Below, one piece after another: positions 11,754 to 20,136 of a stretch of DNA of 64,000 nucleotides. The notes beneath the pieces were generated by a model. That model did no database searches, was not told where the DNA came from, and saw only the letters and a list, made by a program, of their open reading frames with translations. The DNA is from Saccharomycopsis fibuligera x Saccharomycopsis cf. fibuligera. Its lineage: Eukaryota > Ascomycota > Saccharomycetes > Ascoideales > Saccharomycopsidaceae. Location of the stretch: the NCBI GenBank assembly GCA_001936135.1, contig CP012809.1, positions 2,095,501 through 2,159,500 of the forward strand, given 5' to 3'. The position numbers and the translations under genes were made by a program. Within the stretch, counting starts at the first letter, position 1, and the number at the start of each line of letters is the position of its first letter.

Positions 11754-13103
11754 CTAGATGACCAACCAAATGGCTGAACCAATGATACTTGCGCCAATAA
11801 TCACAGTAATAATTGCCGCACCGCCTTTGTCCTTTGACAAAATCGTTAATGGCTGAGTAGCATTATCGTCCAAATTCTTAACCCCTGCGGCTGGATCACC
11901 TTGTGACGACCCACCGGTCGATGCAGTATAAGGAGCCGGTCTCTGCCAAATGCGCAAGTTTTGCATAATTTCCAAAGCAGCCATTTCTTCACCTAAACCA
12001 TAATTGTTATCATACGTCTTATTAAACCAGTTCATACCACAAGTGTGGCCATCAGAGCCCCCATCACAACTTCCAGCAGCGGCAAGAGCAGATTCTTCAA
12101 TACGTTTCATGATGGTGCTGTTGGTAGATGGGGCCATCAATGCAGTTAAACCCATACAACGGGCCAAAATGGCCTTAAAACATCTTTGATCCTGGTTACA
12201 ACTGTTAGCTGGTTGACAAGCAGCTTCGTACATGATATTATTTTTGAAAAAAACTGCACTACCTTTGACCAAATTTTCAGTTCTATTGAGCCATGTTTCG
12301 TTTTTTGTGTAGTTGTACAAATATGCACTACCGGCCATCATTAAACCCATATTATATGTCCATTGCAACTGAGAAACGTTTTTACAGTCATTATCAACTG
12401 AAGCACCATCATAAACTGACCACCAGCCGTTACTCTGATTGACAAATTGTTTTTCATACATCCAATCCCAGACTTTTTCTGCCCAGTCAACATAAGAATC
12501 GTTAGAAGTGTATCTAGCCAATCTTGCAGCCATATGGAACAACGCACCATTAGAAATGGTGTTCTTGTAATCGTAACCATTATTCCATCTAAAAATTTGC
12601 CATCTCAAACCGCCGCCACAAGTATCAGTATCCCATCTATAAGCCATGGTATTGAAAACAGCTTGTGACAAGTATAACCAGCCCGGCTGATCTGACTCAG
12701 GATTAGAGAAATTACGTTCAGCGGCAGCCATCACCGTGAGCCCCCACATTGCTTGATCATCATTACCTTCAGTAGTGGACTGGTTATTAGGCACATAATC
12801 ATAGTTATCACCAACTTGGTACAAGAGTGCTTCTTTGGTTAAGTTGACGTAGGAAGTGTCACCCATGTAGTACCAATAGTCGAGTAAAGAGCCAAAGGCG
12901 GCACCGGCGTGCCACCAATAGTATGGCCAGGAAAACATACCGATAGTTCCACCATACTTGGTACCCTCGTAATAATCAAGCAACCCAGCTGCCACTTGCC
13001 CAGTAGCACCTTGAAGCAAGCCAAAGTTGGTGGCTTCGATTTCCAAACCCAAGACGGACTGCACAAGAAGAAGGGCGGTTATGTATAGCGAATGGAGATT
13101 CAT
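11754..13103 (-). CDS. DFG5: GPI-anchored cell-wall mannosidase, GH76 (Dfg5/Dcw1)
   Basis: 449 aa, matching the roughly 450 aa of the Dfg5/Dcw1 pair. These GPI-anchored endo-alpha-1,6-mannanase-like enzymes are thought to trim GPI glycans and transfer cell-wall proteins from the membrane to beta-1,6-glucan; at least one of the pair is needed for viability. Seen: a signal peptide (1-19), the conserved Asp115-Asp116 acidic pair in a GNDDQAMW motif, aromatic-rich sugar-cleft segments, many N-glycosylation sequons, and a hydrophobic GPI-attachment tail (about 427-449) preceded by a small-residue region. I cannot decide from sequence alone whether this is the Dfg5 or the Dcw1 paralogue; the symbol is provisional. 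Confidence 0.85.
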   Translation of the reverse strand: MNLHSLYITALLLVQSVLGLEIEATNFGLLQGATGQVAAGLLDYYEGTKYGGTIGMFSWPYYWWHAGAAFGSLLDYWYYMGDTSYVNLTKEALLYQVGDNYDYVPNNQSTTEGNDDQAMWGLTVMAAAERNFSNPESDQPGWLYLSQAVFNTMAYRWDTDTCGGGLRWQIFRWNNGYDYKNTISNGALFHMAARLARYTSNDSYVDWAEKVWDWMYEKQFVNQSNGWWSVYDGASVDNDCKNVSQLQWTYNMGLMMAGSAYLYNYTKNETWLNRTENLVKGSAVFFKNNIMYEAACQPANSCNQDQRCFKAILARCMGLTALMAPSTNSTIMKRIEESALAAAGSCDGGSDGHTCGMNWFNKTYDNNYGLGEEMAALEIMQNLRIWQRPAPYTASTGGSSQGDPAAGVKNLDDNATQPLTILSKDKGGAAIITVIIGASIIGSAIWLVI

Positions 13104-13342
13104 AGTTGAATTTTGCTTTGTATTTTTTTTTTTTTTTCACTAAGTATTAGTATGCCAGTTAGGTATGATTATTGAGCTGTATTTTGGTATTTGAGCTGAA
13201 AATAAAATGTTTTTGAGATGAGATCGGGAAAAGGACGATCGGAAAAAAAGGCCGTCTTTTAATAGAACAGTTGGAAGATCTGGTGAGATACAGTAGATCT
13301 AATGGGTTTTCCCCCTTTGTGTCTTCAAATAATACTGTTGTG

Positions 13343-13657
13343 CTAGCAAGAATGATGAATAGGAGTATGTTGTGTTTTGTTGTGTTTTAGCGAGAGAAAA
13401 GGCCAGGATTCACTGTTCTTGTGTGACTGGCTGTTGCGGTTGTTGAATTTCAGTGTTTGCAACGCTTTTACTTTCTCTATTTCTGTTTTCTTTATTTTTA
13501 TTTTCTTGAACTGCTTTTTCCTTTCTTGAGCACCGCCACGGCCAAAGGAGCTGCTACGGGACTGTGCAGTAAGTTTTTCTTGGTGTCCACGCCCTGCCAT
13601 CCACGGGCTCTCAACCTCTGTTCTATTTATACCCTGTCTGTTATCCATGCTGTTCAT
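13343..13657 (-). CDS. Possible small basic protein, unrecognised
   Basis: 104 codons, possibly starting instead at the Met at residue 4. The N-terminal half looks protein-like: an ESPWMAGRGH stretch, then a Ser/Arg cluster ending RSSSFGRGG, then a run of Lys-rich residues. The C-terminal third is low in complexity and less convincing. It sits alone in the 1.5 kb between the mannosidase gene and ILV3, on the same strand. A TATATAT stretch lies about 25 nt upstream of the ATG. I do not recognise a family. It may be a real small gene, a spliced one, or chance. Confidence 0.35.
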   Translation of the reverse strand: MNSMDNRQGINRTEVESPWMAGRGHQEKLTAQSRSSSFGRGGAQERKKQFKKIKIKKTEIEKVKALQTLKFNNRNSQSHKNSESWPFLSLKHNKTQHTPIHHSC

Positions 13658-14050
13658 GCCAACATATAGGGCAGATGTGATATATATTGACCTTGGCCTT
13701 AACTTTACGGCTATAAGAGTGTTGCAATCAGTTTTCTCATGTTAGCAGTTTTATTTCAAGTCAATACAGACTTTTTTGAATGTTTTTCTCTTTGTAGTCT
13801 CTAAAGGAAAAAACTTCATATTACTAGATAAAACATTGAAAAATTAATTAGTTGATGTTACATTACTGTAATTACGTGCCTAGTTACAAAATAGAAGGCG
13901 CCTTAAGTGAACAGTCTCACTTCCACAGGCACTTGGTGTGGTTTATAGATTGACAGAGACAAGTAAGTACATACACTAGTGCACTCCCTCAAGTACCCTT
14001 TTATTGCATTCACTGAAACATGAAGACACCGCAGGATACTATAAAGGGAG

Positions 14051-14083
<33 letters not shown>

Positions 14084-14584
14084 GGATATCATCAAAATAT
14101 GATATGTTTCTGGGACAAGTACTTCAAGTGATAATACAAGCATCTGACCTGTGGTTATGTGGTGATTGCAGGTTTTTTAATAAGCCGCTCCGCCGCTTAT
14201 GTTAGTCTTGGCTGTAAAGATTCTAAAGATGCCTCCCGTCCTTGGGTTATAGGCACACAATTATCTAAGTACAGCACCAACATTTTGTGATAGCTTCAAT
14301 AATTTATTTTGCAACTGCAACGGCAAATACAGAGTGAACAAGTAGAAAGCAAAAGATATCTATATTACAATTCTGCGCTGAGAAAAGCGCTTGTGATAAA
14401 CTGTGAGTGGTACAAGAAAAAATGAAGCAAACTAAAGTAAACCTGATAATTCAAATATGACATAAAACAAAGAAAAAGAAGAGAAAGTATAAACAGAAAA
14501 AATTAATAAACAATCGCAAAAAAAGAAAAAAAAAACATGACAATGATACTATAATGTGTTTGACCGCAGGGGCTTAAATTAAAT
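13658..14584. other. ILV3 3' flank with long A-tract
   Basis: 927 bp without a recognisable gene. It contains 31 consecutive A residues at 14051-14081 and AT-rich sequence leading to the ILV3 stop. Confidence 0.5.
14051..14081. repeat. A31 homopolymer
   Basis: 31 consecutive A residues in the ILV3 3' flank, one of about ten tracts of 19 or more in this window. Confidence 0.95.
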
Positions 14585-16351
14585 TTATTTAAAATTGTCA
14601 GTGACACAACCGGTGGCAGCATCGCTCACTAAGCTAGCATATTTAGCCAAAGTACCTCTGTTGTATCTTGGAGCTGGTCTGACCCATTTGGCTCTTCTGT
14701 CCTTCAATTCAGCTTCATCAACTAACAAGTCAAGCTTGTTGTTTTCAGCATCAATGATAATTTCATCACCATCCTTCACCAAACCAATTGGACCACCTTC
14801 ACTAGCTTCTGGGACAATATGTCCAATCAAGAAACCGTGGGAACCACCAGAAAATCTACCGTCGGTTAAAAGGGCAACATCTTGACCCAAACCGTAACCC
14901 ATCAAAGCACTAGATGGTTTCAACATTTCTGGCATACCTGGACCACCTTTTGGACCTTCGTATCTAATGATAACAACAGTTTTTTCGCCCTTTTTAATTT
15001 CACCTTTTTCCAAAGCTTTGATAAAAGATTCTTCCTCTTCAAAGACTCTAGCTTTACCTCTAAAGTAAGTACCTTCTTTGCCGGTGATTTTACCAACAGC
15101 ACCACCTGGGGCTAAAGAACCATACAAGATTTGCAAGTGACCGGTGGCTTTAATTGGGTTAGCCACTGGTCTGATGATCTTTTGTTCAGCTGGGAAATCA
15201 GAAGCAGAAGTAACATTTTCTTTCAAAGTCTTACCAGTAACAGTCATAACATCACCGTTTAAGAAACCTTCGTTATAAAGGAACTTAATAACGGCTTGAG
15301 TACCACCAATTTGTTGCAAGTCAGCCATAACATATTTACCAGATGGTTTCAAATCACCGAGCAATGGAGTCTTGTCGGAGATGTTTTGGAAATCATCAAG
15401 GGACAATTCAACGTTACAAGCGTGAGCAATAGCAATCAAATGTAACACAGCGTTAGTAGAACCACCAGTAGCAATGATATAAGTAATTGCGTTCAAGAAA
15501 GCTTCTCTGGTCATAATGTCTCTTGGTTTCAAGTCCATTTCAATAAGCTTCTTGATGGCGCTACCAATATTTTCACATTCCCATTTTTTTTCTTTACTGA
15601 CAGCTGGAGAAGAAGAAGAGTTTGGCAAACTGATACCCATGACTTCAGCAGCACTGGCCATAGAGTTTGCAGTGTACATACCACCACAAGAACCAGGACC
15701 CGGACAGGCGTGTGATACAACATCATGACGCTCTTCTTCACTAATTTGCTTTGAGATATATTGACCATAAGATTGAAATGCTGCAACTAATTCAATTTTT
15801 TCATCTTTAAATTGACCACAGCTACCTTTACCAGGCAAAATGGTACCACCGTAAACCATAATAGATGGTCTATTGTGTCTAGCCATACCGATCAAGACAC
15901 CCGGCATGTTTTTGTCACAACTTGGAATACCAATATTGGCATCATAATGTTGAGCCATCATTATACTTTCAAAACTATCAGCGATAATTTCTCTGGATTG
16001 CAAAGAGTATCTCATACCTTTGGTACCCATAGAAATACCATCAGAAACACCAATGGTGTTGAAACGCATAGCTTTCAACCCAGCCTTATCCACCGATTCG
16101 GAACATATTTTGTTTAATTCAAGCAAGTGCATGTTGCATGGGTTTCCTGACCACCAACAAGAACCAACACCAACTTGACCTTTGCTAAAATCGTCCTTCT
16201 TGAAACCGGTGGCATACAACATGGCTTGGGAAGCACCTTGGGATTTGGAAGAAGTGATGACAGATGAATATTTGTTGTATTTTTTCACCTCATTGAGGGC
16301 TCTTGAAGCAGTGGAGAACTGCTTCTTGAAGACTTTACTCGTTGCAAGCAT
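14585..16351 (-). CDS. ILV3: Dihydroxy-acid dehydratase
   Basis: 588 aa, the normal length. Ilv3 dehydrates 2,3-dihydroxy-isovalerate and 2,3-dihydroxy-3-methylvalerate to the 2-oxo acids that precede valine, leucine and isoleucine, in the mitochondrial matrix. Seen: a basic, Ser-rich targeting sequence (about 1-20) and the three cysteine motifs that bind the [2Fe-2S] cluster in the IlvD/Edd family: Cys72 in NPCNMH, Cys145 in SCDKNMPG, and Cys222 in [12 protein letters not shown]. Leu codons are overwhelmingly TTG, suggesting high expression. Gcn4- and Leu3-like sites lie in the promoter. Confidence 0.96.
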   Translation of the reverse strand: MLATSKVFKKQFSTASRALNEVKKYNKYSSVITSSKSQGASQAMLYATGFKKDDFSKGQVGVGSCWWSGNPCNMHLLELNKICSESVDKAGLKAMRFNTIGVSDGISMGTKGMRYSLQSREIIADSFESIMMAQHYDANIGIPSCDKNMPGVLIGMARHNRPSIMVYGGTILPGKGSCGQFKDEKIELVAAFQSYGQYISKQISEEERHDVVSHACPGPGSCGGMYTANSMASAAEVMGISLPNSSSSPAVSKEKKWECENIGSAIKKLIEMDLKPRDIMTREAFLNAITYIIATGGSTNAVLHLIAIAHACNVELSLDDFQNISDKTPLLGDLKPSGKYVMADLQQIGGTQAVIKFLYNEGFLNGDVMTVTGKTLKENVTSASDFPAEQKIIRPVANPIKATGHLQILYGSLAPGGAVGKITGKEGTYFRGKARVFEEEESFIKALEKGEIKKGEKTVVIIRYEGPKGGPGMPEMLKPSSALMGYGLGQDVALLTDGRFSGGSHGFLIGHIVPEASEGGPIGLVKDGDEIIIDAENNKLDLLVDEAELKDRRAKWVRPAPRYNRGTLAKYASLVSDAATGCVTDNFK

Positions 16352-16491
16352 TTCCTATTCTTTGATTCTATTGTGTGTGATTTGCACCGAGGGAGAAGCA
16401 GTAAACTAAAAACAGATTGAGTTTTTTGTTTGTTTGTTTTTTTTATTTTTTTGCAAGCGACAGCACCAGTATTTTTCAAGATAGCAGAGCT

Positions 16492-16497
16492 TGACTC
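16492..16497. promoter_or_regulatory. Gcn4-type core site, ILV3 promoter
   Basis: TGACTC, the Gcn4 half-site-plus core, about 140 bp upstream of the ILV3 ATG, in the usual window for general amino-acid control. Confidence 0.4.
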
Positions 16498-16631
16498 TTT
16501 TAAATGAAATTTTTTTTGTTTTTTCATTTTAGTCATAGCTGCTGCAACAACAATTTTTCAGGCATCGCAGCTCACGCTGCGATCTGGAGATCACAGGATT
16601 TCTGATTTCGTCCATTTGAAAAAAATCATGC

Positions 16632-16641
16632 CCGGAAACGG
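16632..16641. promoter_or_regulatory. Leu3-like site, ILV3 promoter
   Basis: CCGGAAACGG differs by one base from the CCGGNNCCGG palindrome bound by Leu3, the zinc-cluster regulator of branched-chain amino-acid genes. It lies about 280 bp upstream of ILV3. The mismatch keeps confidence low. Confidence 0.3.
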
Positions 16642-17164
16642 CATTGTGGGCTCATAACCCTGTTTTGGGCGAATAAAAAGGCGCACTTTCGTAATGCCTG
16701 CGGTGCTTAAGCTTAAGGAGCAGATGGCTGGGGTATGTTGGAGGGGGTTGTGAAGGCCAGAAATGATTTCTCCGGCTCAGAAAGTGATATCATGGTGACA
16801 ACTACATTGAAACCCACAATAACATGATAAATTTGCTTTTTTAATGTAGGAAGCTCCTTGAGTGCTGTGTCTATGTTTGTATGGTTTTCTTTTTTGACAT
16901 TACCCAAATCCGTTCTTTTTTCCTTTTGTCTGAAGAAAAAAAAAAAAAAAAAAAATTAGCAGCACTTAACATTGCGGCGGCGTTTTTGACAGGCAGGGCA
17001 GTTTTCCAACATCGCAGCGGATCTCCTTTCCTACTAGAGTCTGTCAGCAAGTTTAGCGAAAATTATCCTGTACCACGCGTTGCTGACAAACAATCATGTT
17101 TGCGGGTCTTCTATCCATCATAAAAACAAAAATAGACCTAATAGACCTAAAGAAATCAAAAATA

Positions 17165-17235
17165 TGCGTAGACCGGGAATCGAACCCGGGGCCCAACGAT
17201 GGCAACGTTGAATTTTACCACTAAACCATCCACGC
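17165..17235 (-). tRNA. tRNA-Gly(GCC)
   Basis: 71 nt including the discriminator A. The acceptor stem (GCGTGGA with TCTACGC, one G-U pair) closes. The D arm carries the TRGTGGTAAAAT-type A box, the anticodon stem CAACG/CGTTG encloses a loop with GCC (complement at 17201-17203), and the T arm has GGTTCGATTCC. There is no intron. A run of five T residues on the transcribed strand follows at 17162-17158 and would serve as the Pol III terminator. Confidence 0.97.
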
Positions 17236-17465
17236 TTCTATATTCCTGTAAGAGATGGGGTTAAAGGATCTGAATTAAGACGTGAGAAGGTTTCAGGATT
17301 CATAGTTATTTTCTAGGATCGACTAGGAAGAGAGATAAGACTCAAGATAAAGTAAAGGAGATAAGTATATTGTAATAAAAGGAAGATGACTTCGCTTACT
17401 GTTATCTATACAGAATACATAATAATAATAAAGACGAACTTAGCTACTTATATAGTTATTGTTAG
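17236..17465. other. tRNA-Gly upstream flank, purine-rich
   Basis: Purine-rich and AT-rich sequence immediately upstream of the tRNA, without protein-coding signal. Position and composition recall the long terminal repeats that often sit beside yeast tRNA genes, but I could not find paired ends or a second copy, so no element is called. Confidence 0.3.
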
Positions 17466-17590
17466 GAGCTTGTTACCTAGGAGCTACCTTTACCTAAGAG
17501 CTACCATTACCGAAGAGCTACCGTTACCGAAGAGATACCGTTACCTAAGAGCTACCGTTAGCTAAGAGCTATCGTTAGCTAAGAGCTATC
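17466..17590. repeat. 17-bp minisatellite
   Basis: About seven and a half head-to-tail copies of a unit close to GAGCTACCGTTACCTAA. Unit starts are at 17466, 17481, 17498, 17515, 17532, 17549, 17566 and 17583; the first unit is two bases short and all later spacings are exactly 17. Copies differ by one to three substitutions, grading along the array, as expected from serial duplication. Confidence 0.9.
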
Positions 17591-17625
17591 TGGGACTGAT
17601 TTGTTACAATTCCTGTTTCAAACAT

Positions 17626-18392
17626 TTTCCTCTATTATGCTCGCATTCCTGATCAGTCTGTGTTGCAGTGGACGGTAGTGCACAAGTGCGCGAGAAGAAA
17701 GATAAACTACTACTCTCAAACCAGTTGGCACGTCTCAAACAAGTCACTAATAAAGAGTATCTGACATTCTGGCAAATGCTAAACAAACAAACGTTCAAAC
17801 ACCCTGGCTGCTTCGAGAATATACACACATTCCACCTCGGAGTCGAGAAGTTCAAATTCCAAGGTGAGGAATGTAAGTGGTGCTCCGAAGATTTATCACG
17901 TAAAAAATACAAACAGCAGTCATACGAAGATGCTATCAACAAAAAAATGGAGCACTTTTTGGTTAAATGTCCAGTAGCACAAGCGTTATGGAAAAAGTTA
18001 CATATAAATAAGGAATTGAGCTGGGACAGCCTCATCCTTCCATCCAGTGATACACGAGGATTAATCCAGGTCGACAACTACTTGATATTCCAAAAGAAAT
18101 ACACCCGCCTACGGAGAGATAAGGACTTTGATTGGAAAACTATTCCAATCTCTAGTCTTATTTACTATATCACCACGGTAATGAATTAGATAACCTATCA
18201 GTGTTATCTTAGCGAGTGGAAGATGGTATTGAAGTAAATGAGACTTCTAGACACAACAATTCCTCAAATATAACGGGGCACACATGTCTGTCTGTGATTG
18301 GTGTTACAATGGATAGAAGAAATAGAATTGGATGGGCAGAAATTAAACTTATGTATTTTATACCTTGTGTGCGAGAAAAAAAAAAAAAAAAA
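17626..18392 (+). mobile_element. 5'-truncated L1-like LINE (Zorro-like)
   Basis: A remnant made of the 3' part of a non-LTR retrotransposon ORF, a 3' UTR of about 185 bp and a 17-nt poly(A) tail (18376-18392). The octamer TCAAACAT occurs just before it (17618-17625) and three bases after the tail (18395-18402), and may be the target-site duplication. L1-like elements of this kind (Zorro) are known in Candida. The truncated 5' end is typical of incomplete reverse transcription. The family name is inference from the ORF and tail. Confidence 0.6.
17653..18189 (+). pseudogene. C-terminal fragment of LINE reverse transcriptase ORF
   Basis: An open stretch of about 178 codons without a proper start (the first in-frame start-like triplet is GTG at 17668). 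It matches the C-terminal end of L1-like ORF2 proteins. A CxxC pair (CKWC) is followed about 30 residues later by HFLVKC (Hx4C) and then PVAQALWKKL, the zinc-ribbon-plus-tryptophan pattern of the zf-RVT domain found after reverse transcriptases in plant and fungal LINEs. No polymerase or endonuclease domain remains. The frame itself is intact to its stop, which suggests a fairly recent insertion. Confidence 0.6.
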
Positions 18393-18402
18393 TCTCAAAC
18401 AT

Positions 18403-19500
18403 CCAGTTCCTTTTGAATCAATCTTTCTAGGTCATGTTTTGTCCCCTCTCTGTTCTGACAGGCTTATTTTCTCTTCAGGTCTTTTATTCTTGTCTAATTC
18501 TCTATATGATATTTATAAGTAAAAGTAATACAAAATATCTGTCGACGATCAATTTTTATCAATTAAAAACTGGAAATTTGCACATAAGTCTCTTAATTCA
18601 CATTGGCGGTTTAACTCGACCAAATTTAACAAAAAAGGTAATAAGTAAGTGAGATATGCAAGACGGTAGGATACCGGTCAAATATTCAAAGGTACATCAC
18701 TATGCAACATTCGTGTTTTTCTTAGAGTTGAATAAAAGAATTTGTTATACATATATAATATATATTTTTTCTTGGAAAATTTCATCTCTTCAATAAATTC
18801 ACTTCAATCAATCCATCAAATGAGAGATTAAAGAATGCATCTGCTTACTCTCCAAAGTATTTAAACATTTTAACAGAGCTCACAAAAGAACCAGGACCGC
18901 CCCCTTTCAACTGCGGGTAAAGACCAGCTTAAAGCAAATGGCATGGTTTTTCCGGCATCCTAATCTACATTCACCCTTCACAAAAGTGCCTCAAAGTATT
19001 GAGTTACCATTTACCCAAAAAACTCCAAGAAACATTTTTTTTCAATATTTACCAAAATTTCAAATTCGAATATGTGGAAAGTTGCTGTTATTAATTTGAA
19101 ATTTTAGGAGTTCTATTTAAAGTCAAAATAAAGAGACAAGAGAGTTTTGTTTATGATGATAGATATAAAACATGGTGATCATTTTAAGGTTTGAGGTAAA
19201 TGCCGGATCATGCGACCAAACTTTATGATTACAAACCGGAAACGGCGAAAAGGAGAAGCAGAAGGAGCAAATTTCACACACAATATCGATTTATTATTTC
19301 TATATAAACGATAGAAAATATAATCTTATGAACTTATCTATATAGTATATACAGTATAGTTCAGTTGTTGTTATATAGGGGAAACTTATACAAGTGAAAA
19401 CCCCGTTAGTATTAGTTAGACTTTAATGGATCTATTGGATTTGAAATAGATATAGGAGAGATTATAGTCTAGGAGAGATTATAGTCTAGGATGGATGATA
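18403..19500. other. AT-rich spacer between two LINE tails
   Basis: About 1.1 kb with no gene. It includes a 17-bp direct duplication (AGGAGAGATTATAGTCT, twice, about 19453-19486) close to the second LINE tail. Composition suggests degenerate mobile-element or intergenic sequence. Confidence 0.35.
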
Positions 19501-19605
19501 TTTTTTTTTTTTTTTTTTTCTGAGGGTCATTGTTTTGTTGTCGACAGATAAAAGGGAAAGGGTTTCACTTCAATACCATCTTCCACTCACTGAGATACAG
19601 CATAG
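19501..19605 (-). mobile_element. Second LINE 3' tail, opposite orientation
   Basis: Read on the minus strand, this is about 85 bp of 3' UTR-like sequence followed by 19 A residues (T-tract at 19501-19519). It contains a 22-bp block (19567-19588) that is the exact reverse complement of 18214-18235 in the 3' UTR of the first LINE; the similarity extends about nine bases further, with two mismatches. Downstream of the block the two UTRs diverge. The simplest reading is a severely 5'-truncated copy of a related LINE subfamily. Confidence 0.5.
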
Positions 19606-19678
19606 CTGATTTGAAACAGTGGTATTTTTTGAGCATAGACAGAGGCCTCTGCTCTATTAACCAACAAAAAAAAGACAA

Positions 19679-19779
19679 GTTACAGTGGCCGAGTGGTTAA
19701 GGCGATGCCCTGCTATGGTTTCAACCAAGCTGATAGGCATTGCGGTTTCCGTGCGCAGGTTCGAATCCTGTCTGTAACG
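19679..19779 (+). tRNA. tRNA-Ser(GCT) with 19-nt intron
   Basis: The acceptor stem GTTACAG/CTGTAAC closes (19679-19685 with 19772-19778), with discriminator G at 19779. The A box is TGGCCGAGTGGTTAAGG and the B box GGTTCGAATCC. There is a long variable arm as in class II tRNAs, and the anticodon is GCT at 19712-19714. A 19-nt intron (19716-19734) begins one base after the anticodon and contains AGC, which can pair with it; S. cerevisiae tRNA-Ser(GCT) also has an intron here. A T7 terminator follows at 19783-19789. This is the AGY-reading Ser tRNA, not the CUG-reading one. Confidence 0.96.
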
Positions 19780-20136
19780 TCATTTTTTTACCTTCCATTT
19801 TTTCTTTTGGTTTAAAGTGTCCCAGACACAAACAAATGATTACCTTCTAGGATTCCTGTAACACATAGAGTTTGTTAAATACAAAGTAAATGCTTATCAG
19901 GTAACCTGTAATTGAAATTCTTTGTAAGTGTACGCAGCCATATTGGAGCGTGCATAACCACCGGGTAAACCAGCTAACAAACGCGAAAAAAAAAGAAACT
20001 AAAATCAAAATAGCTGAGAAACACTGGCGCGATGAGCTAGAAAAGACAAAGGTAAATAAAAAAAAGATCTGTCTAGCCTGTTCAGTTAAGATCAAGATCA
20101 ACAAAACATCAAAATCTTAGTCTATATTCAAATGCC
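19780..20136. other. RAD18 promoter region
   Basis: 357 bp between the tRNA terminator and RAD18, with A-runs near 19986 and 20058 and nothing else recognisable. Confidence 0.4.

Larger units (their letters stand above)
16352..17164. other. ILV3 promoter to tRNA-Gly
   Basis: 813 bp containing the two regulatory sites above, a T-rich stretch near 16436-16452 and a 20-nt A-tract at 16936-16955. I see no gene in it. Confidence 0.45.

Noticed and set aside
17246-17605. Possible solo long terminal repeat next to tRNA-Gly
   Set aside because: Position is suggestive, but no paired copy, clear ends or flanking duplication could be shown.
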